Source: DATFDN01 sp963756545 (lineage in GTDB: Bacteria; Pseudomonadota; Alphaproteobacteria; Acetobacterales; Acetobacteraceae). Taken from it: DNA of 64,000 bases. Positions 26,082-34,861 of this stretch are shown here, piece by piece. The first letter of the stretch is position 1, and each line of letters opens with the position of its first letter. The translations under genes were made by a program, and so were the position numbers. The notes below the pieces were generated by a model that saw only the letters and a program-made list of their open reading frames with translations, had not been told where the DNA came from and did not search any database. Where the stretch lies: contig CAVWNY010000002.1 in the NCBI GenBank assembly GCA_963756545.1, forward strand, positions 558,001 through 622,000. Direction: 5' to 3'.

Positions 26082-27120
26082 ATGATCCGGCTGTCGGGTA
26101 CTCGACCAGTCCACCATCGTGAGCGGCCGCTCGCCCGACCGCTCGGTGCGCGAAAGCCTGGCGCTGGCGCGGCACTGCGAGGCACTCGGCTATGCGCGCT
26201 ATTGGGTCGCCGAGCACCACAACACACACAGCATCGCGGGCAGCGCGCCGGAGGTGCTGATGGCGGCGCTCGCCGCCACCACCACGCGCATCCGCGTGGG
26301 CAGCGCTGGCGTGATGCTGCCGCATTACTCCAGCCTTAAGGTCGCCGAGCAGTTCCGGCTGCTGGAGGCCATCGCGCCGGGGCGGATCGACCTCGGAATC
26401 GGTCGCGCGCCGGGATCGGACCAGCGCACCGCCTTCGCGCTCAACCCGCTCGCCGACAGCGCCGCCGAGAATTTCCCCGCGCAGGTGCGCGACCTGCTGG
26501 CCTGGGTGCGCGGAGAGGAACTGGTCGAGGGGCATCCGTTCCGCGGCGTGATCGCACAGCCCGCCGGGCCGACAGAGCCGGAGGTCTGGGTGCTCGGCAG
26601 TTCTGACTACGGCGCGCAGGTCGCCGCCTATTTCGGCCTGCCCTACTGCTTCGCGCACTTCATCACCGACGGGCGTGGCGTGGAGCCGGCGCTGGCGGCC
26701 TATCGCGCGCAGTACCGGCCGAGCACGCGGCATCCGGTACCGCACGCCGCGCTCTGCGTCTGGGCGGTTGCGGCGGAGACGGAGGCGGAGGCGGCGCATC
26801 TGTTCACCTCCCGCGCGCTGCAACGGCTCCGACGCGACCGGGGCGAGTTCACCTCCCTGCCCTCACCCGAGGAGGCGCTGGCGGAGGAGTACACCGAGGG
26901 CGAGCGGCTGCGGATCGAGCGGATGCGCGCCCGCGCGTTCTGGGGCACGCCGGACGCCGTCGGCGCGAAGCTGCGCGGGATAGCGGCGGAGCATGGCGTC
27001 GAGGAGATCGCCGTCCTGACCACGGTTCACGACCCAGAAGCGCGCCGGCGGTCCTACATGCTGCTGGCGCGCGAATTCGGGCTAGCGCCGGCGGAAGACG
27101 TCGCGCGGGCCGCCGAATAA
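26082..27120 (+). CDS. LLM class flavin-dependent oxidoreductase, apparent frameshift after codon 5
   Basis: From a GTG at 26119 an open frame of 333 codons encodes a bacterial luciferase-like protein (RYWVAEHHNTHSIAGSAPEV, RIRVGSAGVMLPHYSSLKV, GRIDLGIGRAPG). The family normally begins about 12 residues earlier. An ATG at 26082 with GAGGAG upstream encodes MIRLS and, after skipping one base in GGG at 26096-26098, VLDQSTIVSGRSPD in the long frame. That is the expected N-terminus, so a one-base insertion, real or technical, is likely. The enzyme would use reduced flavin to oxidise an unknown substrate. The 3' end overlaps the convergent membrane-protein gene by 39 bp. Confidence 0.85.
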
Positions 27121-27489
27121 GTCGCCGCGTTTCCACACCTGGTAGCGATACGCCGCCCAGGCGACGACGCCGCCCAGCAGTGCCAGCGGAACAAGGATCA
27201 GCACCGCCCAAAGCACAAGCCACAGCACCAGCGCGGCAAGCGCCAAGCTGCCGGCCAGCGTGGCCACCGCCAGGGCGATGCCGGCGATCTTCATCGGCAG
27301 CGACGGCCCCCGCGGCGGGGGAAAGCTGCCGTCGATGCGCATCTCGATGATCGGTGGGTGCCGTCGTGGATCGCGTCGGGTCATCCGGCGAATCTGGCCG
27401 GTCTCGGCGCTGGCTTCAAGTCCCTTGAATGCCGTTGTGGCTAGCTCGTGGTTTGCCCGGTGTTTGTAGCTCGTGAAGTGTCCGGTCAT
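27082..27489 (-). CDS. Small membrane protein of unknown function
   Basis: The 135-residue protein has a polar, Arg/His-rich N-terminal third, PPPRGPSLPMKIAG, then about 45 hydrophobic residues (68-112) forming two membrane segments, and a basic tail ending RDVFRRR. TAAAGGAGGT, about as strong a Shine-Dalgarno sequence as occurs in this window, precedes the ATG at 27489 and fixes the start over internal ATGs at 27384 and 27339. It diverges from the MetE-like gene across 45 bp. No family recognised. Confidence 0.7.
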   Translation of the reverse strand: MTGHFTSYKHRANHELATTAFKGLEASAETGQIRRMTRRDPRRHPPIIEMRIDGSFPPPRGPSLPMKIAGIALAVATLAGSLALAALVLWLVLWAVLILVPLALLGGVVAWAAYRYQVWKRGDLFGGPRDVFRRR

Positions 27490-27534
27490 ACCGACCTCCT
27501 TTACGAGCCTGCGACAATCCCCTTGAATGCCGCG

Positions 27535-28579
27535 ATGCCGTATCCCGCCCATCTGCTCCCCACGACGGTCGTGGGGAGCTACCCGCAGCCCGATTGGCTG
27601 GTGAACCGCGCCGCTCTCCGCGAGCACGGCGTCCCGCGCACGCACGCCTCCGGCATCTGGCGCATCCCGGAACCCCTCCGCGAGCAGGCGCAGGACGACG
27701 CGACCTTGCTGGCGATCCGCGACATGGAGCGTGCCGGCATCGACATCGTCTCCGACGGGGAGGCGCGCCGGGAAAGCTACTCGAACCGGTTCGCTCTCGC
27801 CTTGGAAGGCATCGACGCCGACCGCCCGGGCCAGGTCGTGTCCCAGCAGGGCCGCGCGACGCCGGTGCCGCGCGTGGTGGGACGGATCCGGCGCACCCGT
27901 GCGGTGGAACTGCGCGACGCCGAGTTCCTGGTCCGCAACACCGACCGCGCTACCAAGATCACCCTGCCCGGCCCGTTCACCTTGTCGCGCCAGGTGCAAG
28001 ACGATTTCTATGCCGACCCGGAGGCGCTCGCGATGGACTACGCCGCGGCGGTGAACGCGGAGGCGCGGGAGCTGAAGGGCGCGGGCGTTGACGTGATCCA
28101 GTTGGACGAGCCCTGGGTTCGCACCGCACCCGAGGCCGCCACGCGCTACGCGGTTGCCGCGATCGACCGGGCGCTGGAGGGGATCGAGGAGCCGACCGTC
28201 GTGCATCTGTGCTTCGGCTACGCCGCGGTCGTACGCAACAAGCCGACGGGTTACGCCTTCCTGGGCCAGCTCGCCGACTGCGCGGCGACGCAGAATCTCC
28301 ATCGAGGCGGCGCAACCCCGGCTCGATCTCGGCGTGCTGCGCGATCTCGCGGGCAAGCAGGTCATGCTGGGCGTGCTCGATCTCGGCGATCCTGATATCG
28401 AGACGAAGGAGGTGGTGGCCGAGCGCATCCGGGCTGCGCTGGCTTATGTAACGCCTGACCGACTGATCCCCGCGCCTGACTGCGGGATGAAGTACCTTCC
28501 GCGCGCAACCGCATTCGGCAAGCTGCACGCATTGGTCGCCGGTGCGGCACTGGTGCGGCGAGACCTGACGACTGGATAA
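27535..28579 (+). pseudogene. Cobalamin-independent methionine synthase-like (MetE C-terminal domain) gene, frameshifted
   Basis: From ATG at 27535 the frame encodes TTVVGSYPQPDWLVN, DGEARRESYSNRF, GVDVIQLDEPW and the zinc-site block VVHLCFGY, all typical of stand-alone MetE-C-like methyltransferases. After AATQ the frame breaks: one extra A at 28294-28295 shifts it, and the correct continuation ISIEAAQPRLDLGVLRDL with VLDLGD and PAPDCGMKYLPR runs on in another frame to 28579. Reading across gives about 347 residues. The uncorrected product (stop at 28395) would lose the last zinc ligand cysteine in PDCGM and be inactive. Real pseudogene or sequencing error. Confidence 0.85.
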
Positions 28580-28613
28580 GGGTTGTTTGACCCCTGCTCC
28601 GCCCGCCCCCACG

Positions 28614-29633
28614 CTACTTCATCCCAATCGCCATCGCGTGCCCGCCCACCAGCGCCTCGGCGCGCGCCTCACGAAAACCCGCCTCTCGCATCCAGCCCTT
28701 GCAGTCGGCGCCCGTGTAGTCGAAACCGCCCGGCGTCTCGATCAACATATTGAGGCTCGTCAACAGGCCGGCGGCGTTATGCCGCCGTTCATCATCGATC
28801 ATCCTGTCATAGACCAGCAGCGCGCCGCCCGGCGGCAAGGCGGAGAACGCCGACGCCACCAGGGCCTTCTTCGTTTCGAGATCCCAGTCATGAAGTATGC
28901 GGCCCATGACCAGCACATCCGCTCCGGGCAGCCGGTCGCGCAGGAAGTCGCCGGCATGGAACGACAGCCGGCCCTCAAGGCCATGCTCCTGGACATAAGC
29001 CTCGAAGATCGGTCGAACCGGCAGGAGGTCGAAGCCCGCGCCTTTCAGATGCGGATGAGCCTTGGCGACCTGGACCGGCAGGCAACCTTGGGCAGTGCCG
29101 ATATCGACGAAGGTCCGGTATCGCTGCCAAGGGAAACGTTCGGCGATGACGCGAGCAAGAGGAAGGCTGTGGCCGGTCATCGCCCGAAGAAAGCTCTCCA
29201 GACGGACTGGATCGCGATAGAGTGCTGCGAAGACATCGCCGCCGTCCTTCGCCTCGTTCTGCGGGAAGCCCGTCCTGAGCGCATCCGTCAGCGAGCCCCA
29301 GAAACGGAAAAGCCGCGCGTTGAGCATCTCCAACATGCCGCCGAGGTAGGTTTCCTGGCGTGGATCGAGATAAAGCGCGGTCTCTGGGGTATTGGCGTAA
29401 CGGTCCTCCCTGTCGCGCTCCAGCATGCGCAAGGCGACGAGCGCATCGAAGAAATCGCGGGCGCCGCGGGCGTGCAGGCCGAGGCGGCGCCGCAGCGTCT
29501 CGGCGTCAAGCGGCCCATCCGTGGCCAGGGTGGCGAAAAGGCCAAGTTCGACGGCGCTCAATAGGGTCTTCGAAGCCCAAAAGGCGAAGCCCAATTCCAG
29601 GATGCGGGTCGGTGAGACCTCGGTGCGCGTCAT
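28614..29633 (-). CDS. SAM-dependent O-methyltransferase (acetylserotonin/hydroxyneurosporene type)
   Basis: About 339 residues: a helical dimerisation domain (about 1-115, with ELGFAFWASKTLLSAVELGL), then a Rossmann methyltransferase domain with motif I VDIGTAQGCLPVQVAKAHP and the catalytic-region GRILHDWDLETKKALV, the HDW being typical of plant-type O-methyltransferases. The substrate is unknown. Two ATGs lie six bases apart. GGGAGGAG sits only two bases before the first but at normal distance from the second (29633), so I start there. Confidence 0.88.
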   Translation of the reverse strand: MTRTEVSPTRILELGFAFWASKTLLSAVELGLFATLATDGPLDAETLRRRLGLHARGARDFFDALVALRMLERDREDRYANTPETALYLDPRQETYLGGMLEMLNARLFRFWGSLTDALRTGFPQNEAKDGGDVFAALYRDPVRLESFLRAMTGHSLPLARVIAERFPWQRYRTFVDIGTAQGCLPVQVAKAHPHLKGAGFDLLPVRPIFEAYVQEHGLEGRLSFHAGDFLRDRLPGADVLVMGRILHDWDLETKKALVASAFSALPPGGALLVYDRMIDDERRHNAAGLLTSLNMLIETPGGFDYTGADCKGWMREAGFREARAEALVGGHAMAIGMK

Positions 29634-29901
29634 CGTCATCTCCTCCCGAAATTACGGGTTTCTAAGTGGCACTCTCCGGCCGAATGCCTGCCTGCGCGCG
29701 GCCATTACGTGGTTTCTGCGTCACTTACAGCCGGCCATGCCGCCGTAGTATCGGGGCGGGCCATGCGCGCACGGACATTTTATCTCTTGTCATTCCGCGC
29801 CGGACGAGCGGCCTCGCGCCATCGTGCCGCTTCTGGTCAAAGAGCCTTGCTTCACCGACACTGAACTTGTTCCGACCTTCAGCCCATCAGGGGTGGCGTG
29901 A

Positions 29902-31167
29902 ATGCGCATCGAGATCATCTGCACCGGCGACGAGGTGCTGACCGGCACGATCGTCAACACGAATTTCAGCTACATGACGCAGAAGCTGGAGGATGCGGGA
30001 CTGTCGGTCGCGTGGGAAACCACCGTGGGCGACGACCGCGCCAACCTGCTCGAAGCCTTCCGTCTCGCCGCCGCGCGCGCCGACGCGGTGATCGTCAATG
30101 GCGGGCTCGGCCCGACCGTCGATGACCTTTCGCAGGAGATTGCGGCCGAGGCGGCCGGCGTGCGTTTGGCGCTGCACGAACCTTGGCTCGCGCGCATGGA
30201 GGACTTCTTTCATCGGCGCGGGCGCGTGATGTCGCCCAACAACCGCAAGCAGGCGATGCTGCCGCAAGGCGCCGAGATGCTCGACAACCCGATCGGCACG
30301 GCCTGCGGCTTCGCCGTCACGATCGGCAAGGCGCGCTTCTTCTTCACACCCGGCGTTCCGCGCGAGCTTCGCCGGATGCTGGAGGAGCAGATCCTCCCCC
30401 GCCTTTTGCGCATGAGCGGCGCGCCGGGAATGATCCGGCTCAAGCGCTTCCACACCTACGGGCTGGGTGAATCCCATGTCGATCAGATGCTCGCCGGTGT
30501 CGAGGAACTGGCGCCGGGCGGCGGCGTGAAGCTCGGGTTCCGTGCGCATTATCCGCAGATCGAGACCAAGCTGACCGTGCGCGGGACGGATGCGGCGGAC
30601 ATCGAACGCAAGCTCGGCCCCGTGCAGGATGAGGTGCGCCGCCGACTGGGAACCTTCATCCACGCCGAGGACGAGCAGACACTTGAGGGCGTGATTCTGG
30701 CGCGGCTGGCCGAAGTGCGGGCGTCGCTGGCGCTCGCCGAAATGTTCACGAGCGGGCAAATCGCGGCGCGGCTCGCCCATCTGACCGGCGCAGAGCACGT
30801 GTTTCGCCGCGGCCTTGTCGCGCGCGACCTGGCGCAGATAGAGATGGCCGTCGATCTCCCCGCGACCGAGGGCGCCATCACCGAGGAGACCGCCGCCGCG
30901 ATCGCCCGAAACTTGCGCACCCGGACCGGGGCCACGCACGCGATGGCCGCGCTGATCGAACTGGACGACGCGGCGGCCGAGGGGATCGGCTTCGCCGGCA
31001 CCGTCTGGATCGCCATCGCGGCCGAGCACGCGGCGGTGCGCCGCGCGCACATCGCCGGCGGCCGCGACTGGGTGCGCCTCGGCGCCGTGGAACTCGCGCT
31101 CGACTGCCTGCGCCGCCACCTGTACGGGCTGCCGCTGCGGGAACGGACGGATTTCGAGCGGGTGTAG
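29902..31167 (+). CDS. cinA: CinA-like protein with degenerate C-terminal deamidase domain
   Basis: The 421-residue protein has the MoCF-like CinA domain (IICTGDEVLTGTIVNTNFSY, VNGGLGPTVDDLS, MLPQGAEMLDNPIGTACGF, FTPGVPRELRRML). In active NMN deamidases the C-terminal domain carries AESCTGG and a AGPxGG block; here the first is AEMFTSG and the second is not recognisable, so the deamidase half is probably inactive, as in E. coli YfaY. The N-terminal half may still hydrolyse ADP-ribose-like nucleotides. The 268 bp upstream shows no gene. Confidence 0.88.
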   Translation: MRIEIICTGDEVLTGTIVNTNFSYMTQKLEDAGLSVAWETTVGDDRANLLEAFRLAAARADAVIVNGGLGPTVDDLSQEIAAEAAGVRLALHEPWLARMEDFFHRRGRVMSPNNRKQAMLPQGAEMLDNPIGTACGFAVTIGKARFFFTPGVPRELRRMLEEQILPRLLRMSGAPGMIRLKRFHTYGLGESHVDQMLAGVEELAPGGGVKLGFRAHYPQIETKLTVRGTDAADIERKLGPVQDEVRRRLGTFIHAEDEQTLEGVILARLAEVRASLALAEMFTSGQIAARLAHLTGAEHVFRRGLVARDLAQIEMAVDLPATEGAITEETAAAIARNLRTRTGATHAMAALIELDDAAAEGIGFAGTVWIAIAAEHAAVRRAHIAGGRDWVRLGAVELALDCLRRHLYGLPLRERTDFERV

Positions 31168-31250
31168 CTCAACGGCGCCTTGCACGACTCGCCACGATCG
31201 CATACCGGATCCGAAACGGTGGGGAATTCGGATGCCATCCCATGTAAAAA

Positions 31251-31269
31251 GGGACGCGTTCATCGTCCC
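31251..31269. other. Stem-loop with A-run between cinA and the DUF2272 gene
   Basis: AAAAA then GGGACG (31251-31256) pairs with CGTCCC (31264-31269). Read on the minus strand the hairpin ends in a T-run like a terminator, but no minus gene reads into it; on the plus strand it would lie in the leader of the DUF2272 gene. Confidence 0.35.
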
Positions 31270-31299
31270 CCTGATCGGCAACGGCGCTCGTGCGCCACG

Positions 31300-32160
31300 A
31301 TGAGGGCCGCGCTGCTCGCTTCCACGCTGGTGGCGGCGCTCGTCGGCTGCGCGTCGCGTCCGCCGGGCATCGCCTCCCAGGGGCCGGCCGACGCGCATGT
31401 GCCGCCCTTCGCGCGCGTGCCGTTCCAGCCGATCGCGCGACAGGCCGTGGTCGCGATCGCGCTGCGCGAGTGGCGGCTGTTCGGGCAGCCGGTGGACGAC
31501 GACCCGCCCGGCACGCGCCCGACCCCGCCGCCCGACCTCAAGCCGGAACGTGAGCCCGGCCTGTGGCAGCGCGTCGGCGAATACTGGTGGCTCGGCATGA
31601 ACGCCGACAGCCCCGAGGCGGGCTGGACGGGTCGGACCGACGGGACTGGCGTCGTGTTCCCGGCCGATGACGACAGCGCGTATGCCTGGTCGGCCGCGTT
31701 CGTCTCCTACGTCATGCGGATCGCCGGCGCCGGACCGCGGTTCCCCTACGCCGAGGCCCATTCAACGTATATCGATCTCGCCAAGCAGCAAAAGCTCGGC
31801 CAGATTTCCGGCTGGCTCGTGGTGGCCGAACGTCCGACCGAGTACGCGCCCCGACCGGGCGACCTCATCTGCACCGGCCGCGAGGCAAACCGGACGCTTA
31901 CTTATGACGACCTCCCGGCGGGGCACTTTCCTTCCCATTGCGACATCGTGGTGGGCGCGGCGGCCGGCCAGATCCCGGGACAGATCCCCGGGCAGATCGA
32001 GGTGGTGGGGGGCAACATCGATGACGCGGTGACCATGAAGCACGTCCCGGTCACCTCGGAGGGCCGGCTCGCCGGGCCGGACGGAACCGTGCTGGACCCG
32101 CGCTATCCCTGGATGGCGGTGTTGCGGGTGCTCTACCCGGAAGCGACGCCAATCTCGTAG
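31300..32160 (+). CDS. DUF2272 domain lipoprotein
   Basis: The 286-residue protein starts with a lipoprotein signal (MRAALLASTLVAALVGCAS; Cys17 in the lipobox). The body has WWLGMNADSPEAGWTGRTDG, AYAWSAAFVSYVMRIAGAG and APRPGDLICTGRE, which match DUF2272, a putative CHAP/NlpC-like fold of unknown activity. A short tandem repeat, GQIPGQIPGQIEV, lies near residue 230. The ATG at 31300 has no clear Shine-Dalgarno sequence but is the only start directly before a lipobox. Confidence 0.82.
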   Translation: MRAALLASTLVAALVGCASRPPGIASQGPADAHVPPFARVPFQPIARQAVVAIALREWRLFGQPVDDDPPGTRPTPPPDLKPEREPGLWQRVGEYWWLGMNADSPEAGWTGRTDGTGVVFPADDDSAYAWSAAFVSYVMRIAGAGPRFPYAEAHSTYIDLAKQQKLGQISGWLVVAERPTEYAPRPGDLICTGREANRTLTYDDLPAGHFPSHCDIVVGAAAGQIPGQIPGQIEVVGGNIDDAVTMKHVPVTSEGRLAGPDGTVLDPRYPWMAVLRVLYPEATPIS

Positions 32161-32181
32161 ACGCAAGACGCCGTGACAACG

Positions 32182-32209
32182 AAAAGGCCTGGCCCGAGGC
32201 CGAGCCTTT
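32182..32209. terminator. Bidirectional terminator hairpin
   Basis: AAAGGC-C-TGGCC (32183-32194) pairs with GGCC-GAGCCTTT (32198-32209) around a CGA loop, with A/T ends on both sides. It lies between the convergent DUF2272 and infC genes and can serve both. Confidence 0.7.
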
Positions 32210-32235
32210 GAACGCGCGCGGATACCGGCCTGGCC

Positions 32236-32772
32236 CTATCGCGGCGTCAGCACCATGATCATCTGGCGGTTCTCCATTCGCGGCATTTGCTCGACCTTGG
32301 TCACACCGTCCATCTCCTGGCGAATGCGTTCGAGCACCCGCATGCCGATATCCTGGTGCGCCATCTCGCGGCCCCGAAAGCGGAGCGTCACCTTGACCTT
32401 GTCGCCCTCTCCGATGAACGACTTCATGGCGCGCATCTTCACCTGATAGTCGTTCTCGTCGATGTTCGGGCGAACCTTCACTTCCTTGATCTCGATGACC
32501 TTCTGGCGCTTCTTCGCCTCGTTCTTCTTCTTTTGCTGCTCGTATTTGTACTTGCCATAGTCCAAAATCTTCGCGACCGGCGGGTCAGCGTTGGGGCTGA
32601 TCTCCAGAAGGTCGAGTCCGATGGAGTAGGCCTTCTGCAGCGCGTCGCGGGCGGTCATGACCCCCTGCATCTCGCCGTCCTGGTCAATCAGCCGCACCGT
32701 GGCGGCTCGAATCTCCTCGTTCACACGGGGCCCGTCGCGCGTCGGCGAGGCAGTCATTGGTCCTCGGGGTAT
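32236..32772 (-). CDS. infC: Translation initiation factor IF-3, probable AUA start
   Basis: Full-length IF-3: N-terminal domain from PRVNEEIRA, a lysine-rich linker (YEQQKKKNEAKKRQK) and the C-terminal domain with VRPNIDENDYQVK and VTLRFRGREMAHQ. It binds the 30S subunit and checks the start codon. The first ATG is at 32757 (173 residues), with GAGGA only three or four bases before it. In frame, 15 bases upstream, an ATA at 32772 has GGAG at the ideal seven-base distance and would add MPRGP. infC genes are known to use AUU/AUA/AUC starts for self-regulation, so I prefer 32772. It follows thrS by about 90 bp. Confidence 0.93.
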   Translation of the reverse strand: MPRGPMTASPTRDGPRVNEEIRAATVRLIDQDGEMQGVMTARDALQKAYSIGLDLLEISPNADPPVAKILDYGKYKYEQQKKKNEAKKRQKVIEIKEVKVRPNIDENDYQVKMRAMKSFIGEGDKVKVTLRFRGREMAHQDIGMRVLERIRQEMDGVTKVEQMPRMENRQMIMVLTPR

Positions 32773-32862
32773 GGTCTTTCTCCTCTCACAGTTGAAACGC
32801 CGTCATTCCCTTACCGCGCGAGGCGGTCGGGCGATCTATCCTGGCCGTCCACGTGGCCGCGA

Positions 32863-34824
32863 TCAAGCGGCTTCCCGCCCTTCGGCGTGCGTGCCGGCCA
32901 AACGGGCTAGATCGGGGGGCATGGCCTCACCCGCAAGGCGGGCGACCGCATGGTCCAACGGCAGCGCCTCCTGCGCGTCCAGGCCCAGACGGCGCAGGAC
33001 CACGTTGCGCGCCGTCGCCTCACGCCGGCCCACGACCGCCAGCACCGGCACGTGGGCCAGGCTATGGGTGCGGACCTTCGCATTGATCTTCTGGTTGGTG
33101 AGGTCGAGCGCGACGGTCAGCCCGGCGCCGCGCAGCGCCTCGGCCGCCTCGCGCGCGAAGTCGTCGGCATCTGATACGATCGTGGCGACCACCACCTGAA
33201 CCGGGGCGAGCCAGAGCGGGAAGCGGCCGGCGTATTGCTCGATGAGGATGCCGAGAAACCGCTCGAAGCTACCGAGAATAACGCGGTGCAACATCACCGG
33301 GCGATGGCGGGCGCCGTCCTCGCCGACATACTCGGCATCCAGCCGCTCGGGCATGTTGAAATCGACCTGCAACGTGCCGCATTGCCAGTCCCGCCCGATC
33401 GCGTCGCGCAACACGAACTCCAGCTTCGGGCCGTAGAAGGCGCCTTCGCCGGGGTTCAGTTCGTACTCGACCCCGGCGATGGCGCAAGCTTCCTTCAAGG
33501 TGGCCTCGGCGTGGTCCCAGACGGCATCGTCGCCGACCCGCAGCGTCGGTCGGTCGGCGAACTTCACCCGGAACTCCGGGAAGCCAAAATCGCGATAGAC
33601 CGATGCCAGAAGCTCGACGAATCGAACGGTCTCCGCCGCGATCTGATCCTCGGTGCAGAAGATGTGGGCGTCGTCCTGGGTGAAGGCCCGCACGCGCAGG
33701 ATTCCATGCAGCGCCCCTGACGGCTCGTAGCGATGGCACGACCCGAACTCAGCGAGGCGCAGCGGCAGTTCGCGGTAGCTGCGGACGCCCTGGCGGAAGA
33801 TCAGGACATGGCAAGGGCAGTTCATCGGCTTCAGGGCGAGGGTCTTGTCCTCGTCCTCCACGGTCGCGATAAACATGTGCTCGCGGAACTTCTCCCAGTG
33901 CCCGGAGCGCTCCCACAGCGAACGATCCAGGAGCTGCGGCGTGCGCACCTCCTGATAGCCCGCCGCGTCGAGACGGCGGCGCATGTAGTCCTCGGCGGCC
34001 CGGAAAAGCCGCCAGCCGTTCGGGTGCCAGAAGATGCTGCCGACCGCCTCTTCTTGGATGTGGAAGAGGTCCATCTCCTTGCCGATGCGCCGATGATCGC
34101 GCCGCTCGGCCTCATCGAGCATGTGCAGATAGGCGTCCAGCTCCTTCTGGTCGCGCCAGGCGGTGCCGTAGATGCGGCTCAGCATCGCGTTGCGATGATC
34201 GCCCCGCCAGTAGGCGCCGGCGACCTTCATGAGCTTGAACGCATTGCCGACATCGCCCGTGGAACGCATGTGCGGCCCGCGGCAGAGGTCGACCCAGTCG
34301 CCCTGGGAATAGAGGCTGATCGTCTCGCTCTCCGGCAGGTCGCGGATCAGCTCGGCCTTGTACTTCTCGCCCTTGGCCTCGAAGAAACGGATCGCCTCGT
34401 TCCTGTCGATCACCTGGCGACGAAAGCGCGCGCCGCGCGCGATGATCGTGCGCATCTCCGCCTCGATCGCCGCGAAGTCCTCGGGCGTGAACGGCTGGTT
34501 GCGCGCGAAATCGTAGTAGAACCCGTCCTGGATGGGCGGTCCAATCGTCACCTGCGTGCCGGGAAACAGCGTCTGCACCGCCTCGGCGAGCACGTGGGCG
34601 CAGTCGTGGCGGATCATCCCCAACGCGTCGGGATCGCGGCGCGTGACGAACACCACCGCCGCGTCCCGGTCGATCTCGGTCGCCAGATCGACCAGTTTTC
34701 CATCCAGCTTCATGGCGACCGCGGCGCGCGCCAACCCCGGCCCGATCGCCTCGGCCACCGTCGTGCCCGTCACCGGGCCGTCGAAGCGGCGCGCGGATCC
34801 GTCGGGCAGGGTAATGGCGGGCAT
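32863..34824 (-). CDS. thrS: Threonyl-tRNA synthetase
   Basis: The 653-residue protein has a TGS domain (MPAITLPDGSARRF), the editing domain with HDCAH (His73, His77) and SLYSQGDWVDLCRGPH, the class II catalytic core (MNCPCHVLIFRQGVRSYREL) and a C-terminal anticodon-binding domain. It charges tRNA-Thr. The ATG at 34824 gives the standard N-terminus; the open frame upstream overlaps the glycosyltransferase gene. Arranged thrS-infC as in many bacteria, but rpmI and rplT do not follow. Confidence 0.97.
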   Translation of the reverse strand: MPAITLPDGSARRFDGPVTGTTVAEAIGPGLARAAVAMKLDGKLVDLATEIDRDAAVVFVTRRDPDALGMIRHDCAHVLAEAVQTLFPGTQVTIGPPIQDGFYYDFARNQPFTPEDFAAIEAEMRTIIARGARFRRQVIDRNEAIRFFEAKGEKYKAELIRDLPESETISLYSQGDWVDLCRGPHMRSTGDVGNAFKLMKVAGAYWRGDHRNAMLSRIYGTAWRDQKELDAYLHMLDEAERRDHRRIGKEMDLFHIQEEAVGSIFWHPNGWRLFRAAEDYMRRRLDAAGYQEVRTPQLLDRSLWERSGHWEKFREHMFIATVEDEDKTLALKPMNCPCHVLIFRQGVRSYRELPLRLAEFGSCHRYEPSGALHGILRVRAFTQDDAHIFCTEDQIAAETVRFVELLASVYRDFGFPEFRVKFADRPTLRVGDDAVWDHAEATLKEACAIAGVEYELNPGEGAFYGPKLEFVLRDAIGRDWQCGTLQVDFNMPERLDAEYVGEDGARHRPVMLHRVILGSFERFLGILIEQYAGRFPLWLAPVQVVVATIVSDADDFAREAAEALRGAGLTVALDLTNQKINAKVRTHSLAHVPVLAVVGRREATARNVVLRRLGLDAQEALPLDHAVARLAGEAMPPDLARLAGTHAEGREAA

Positions 34825-34861
34825 GGGCGGTCGGCTCCTGACTGGTCTCCCGTCTATGGCG

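Noticed and set aside
27490..28428. N-terminal extension of the small membrane-protein frame on the minus strand
   Set aside because: It is antisense to the MetE-like gene, and a near-perfect ribosome-binding site fixes the real start at 27489.
29640..29901. Direct repeat-like ATTACG-GTTTCT motifs near 29653 and 29703
   Set aside because: Only two imperfect copies in a short gap, and too weak to call an operator.
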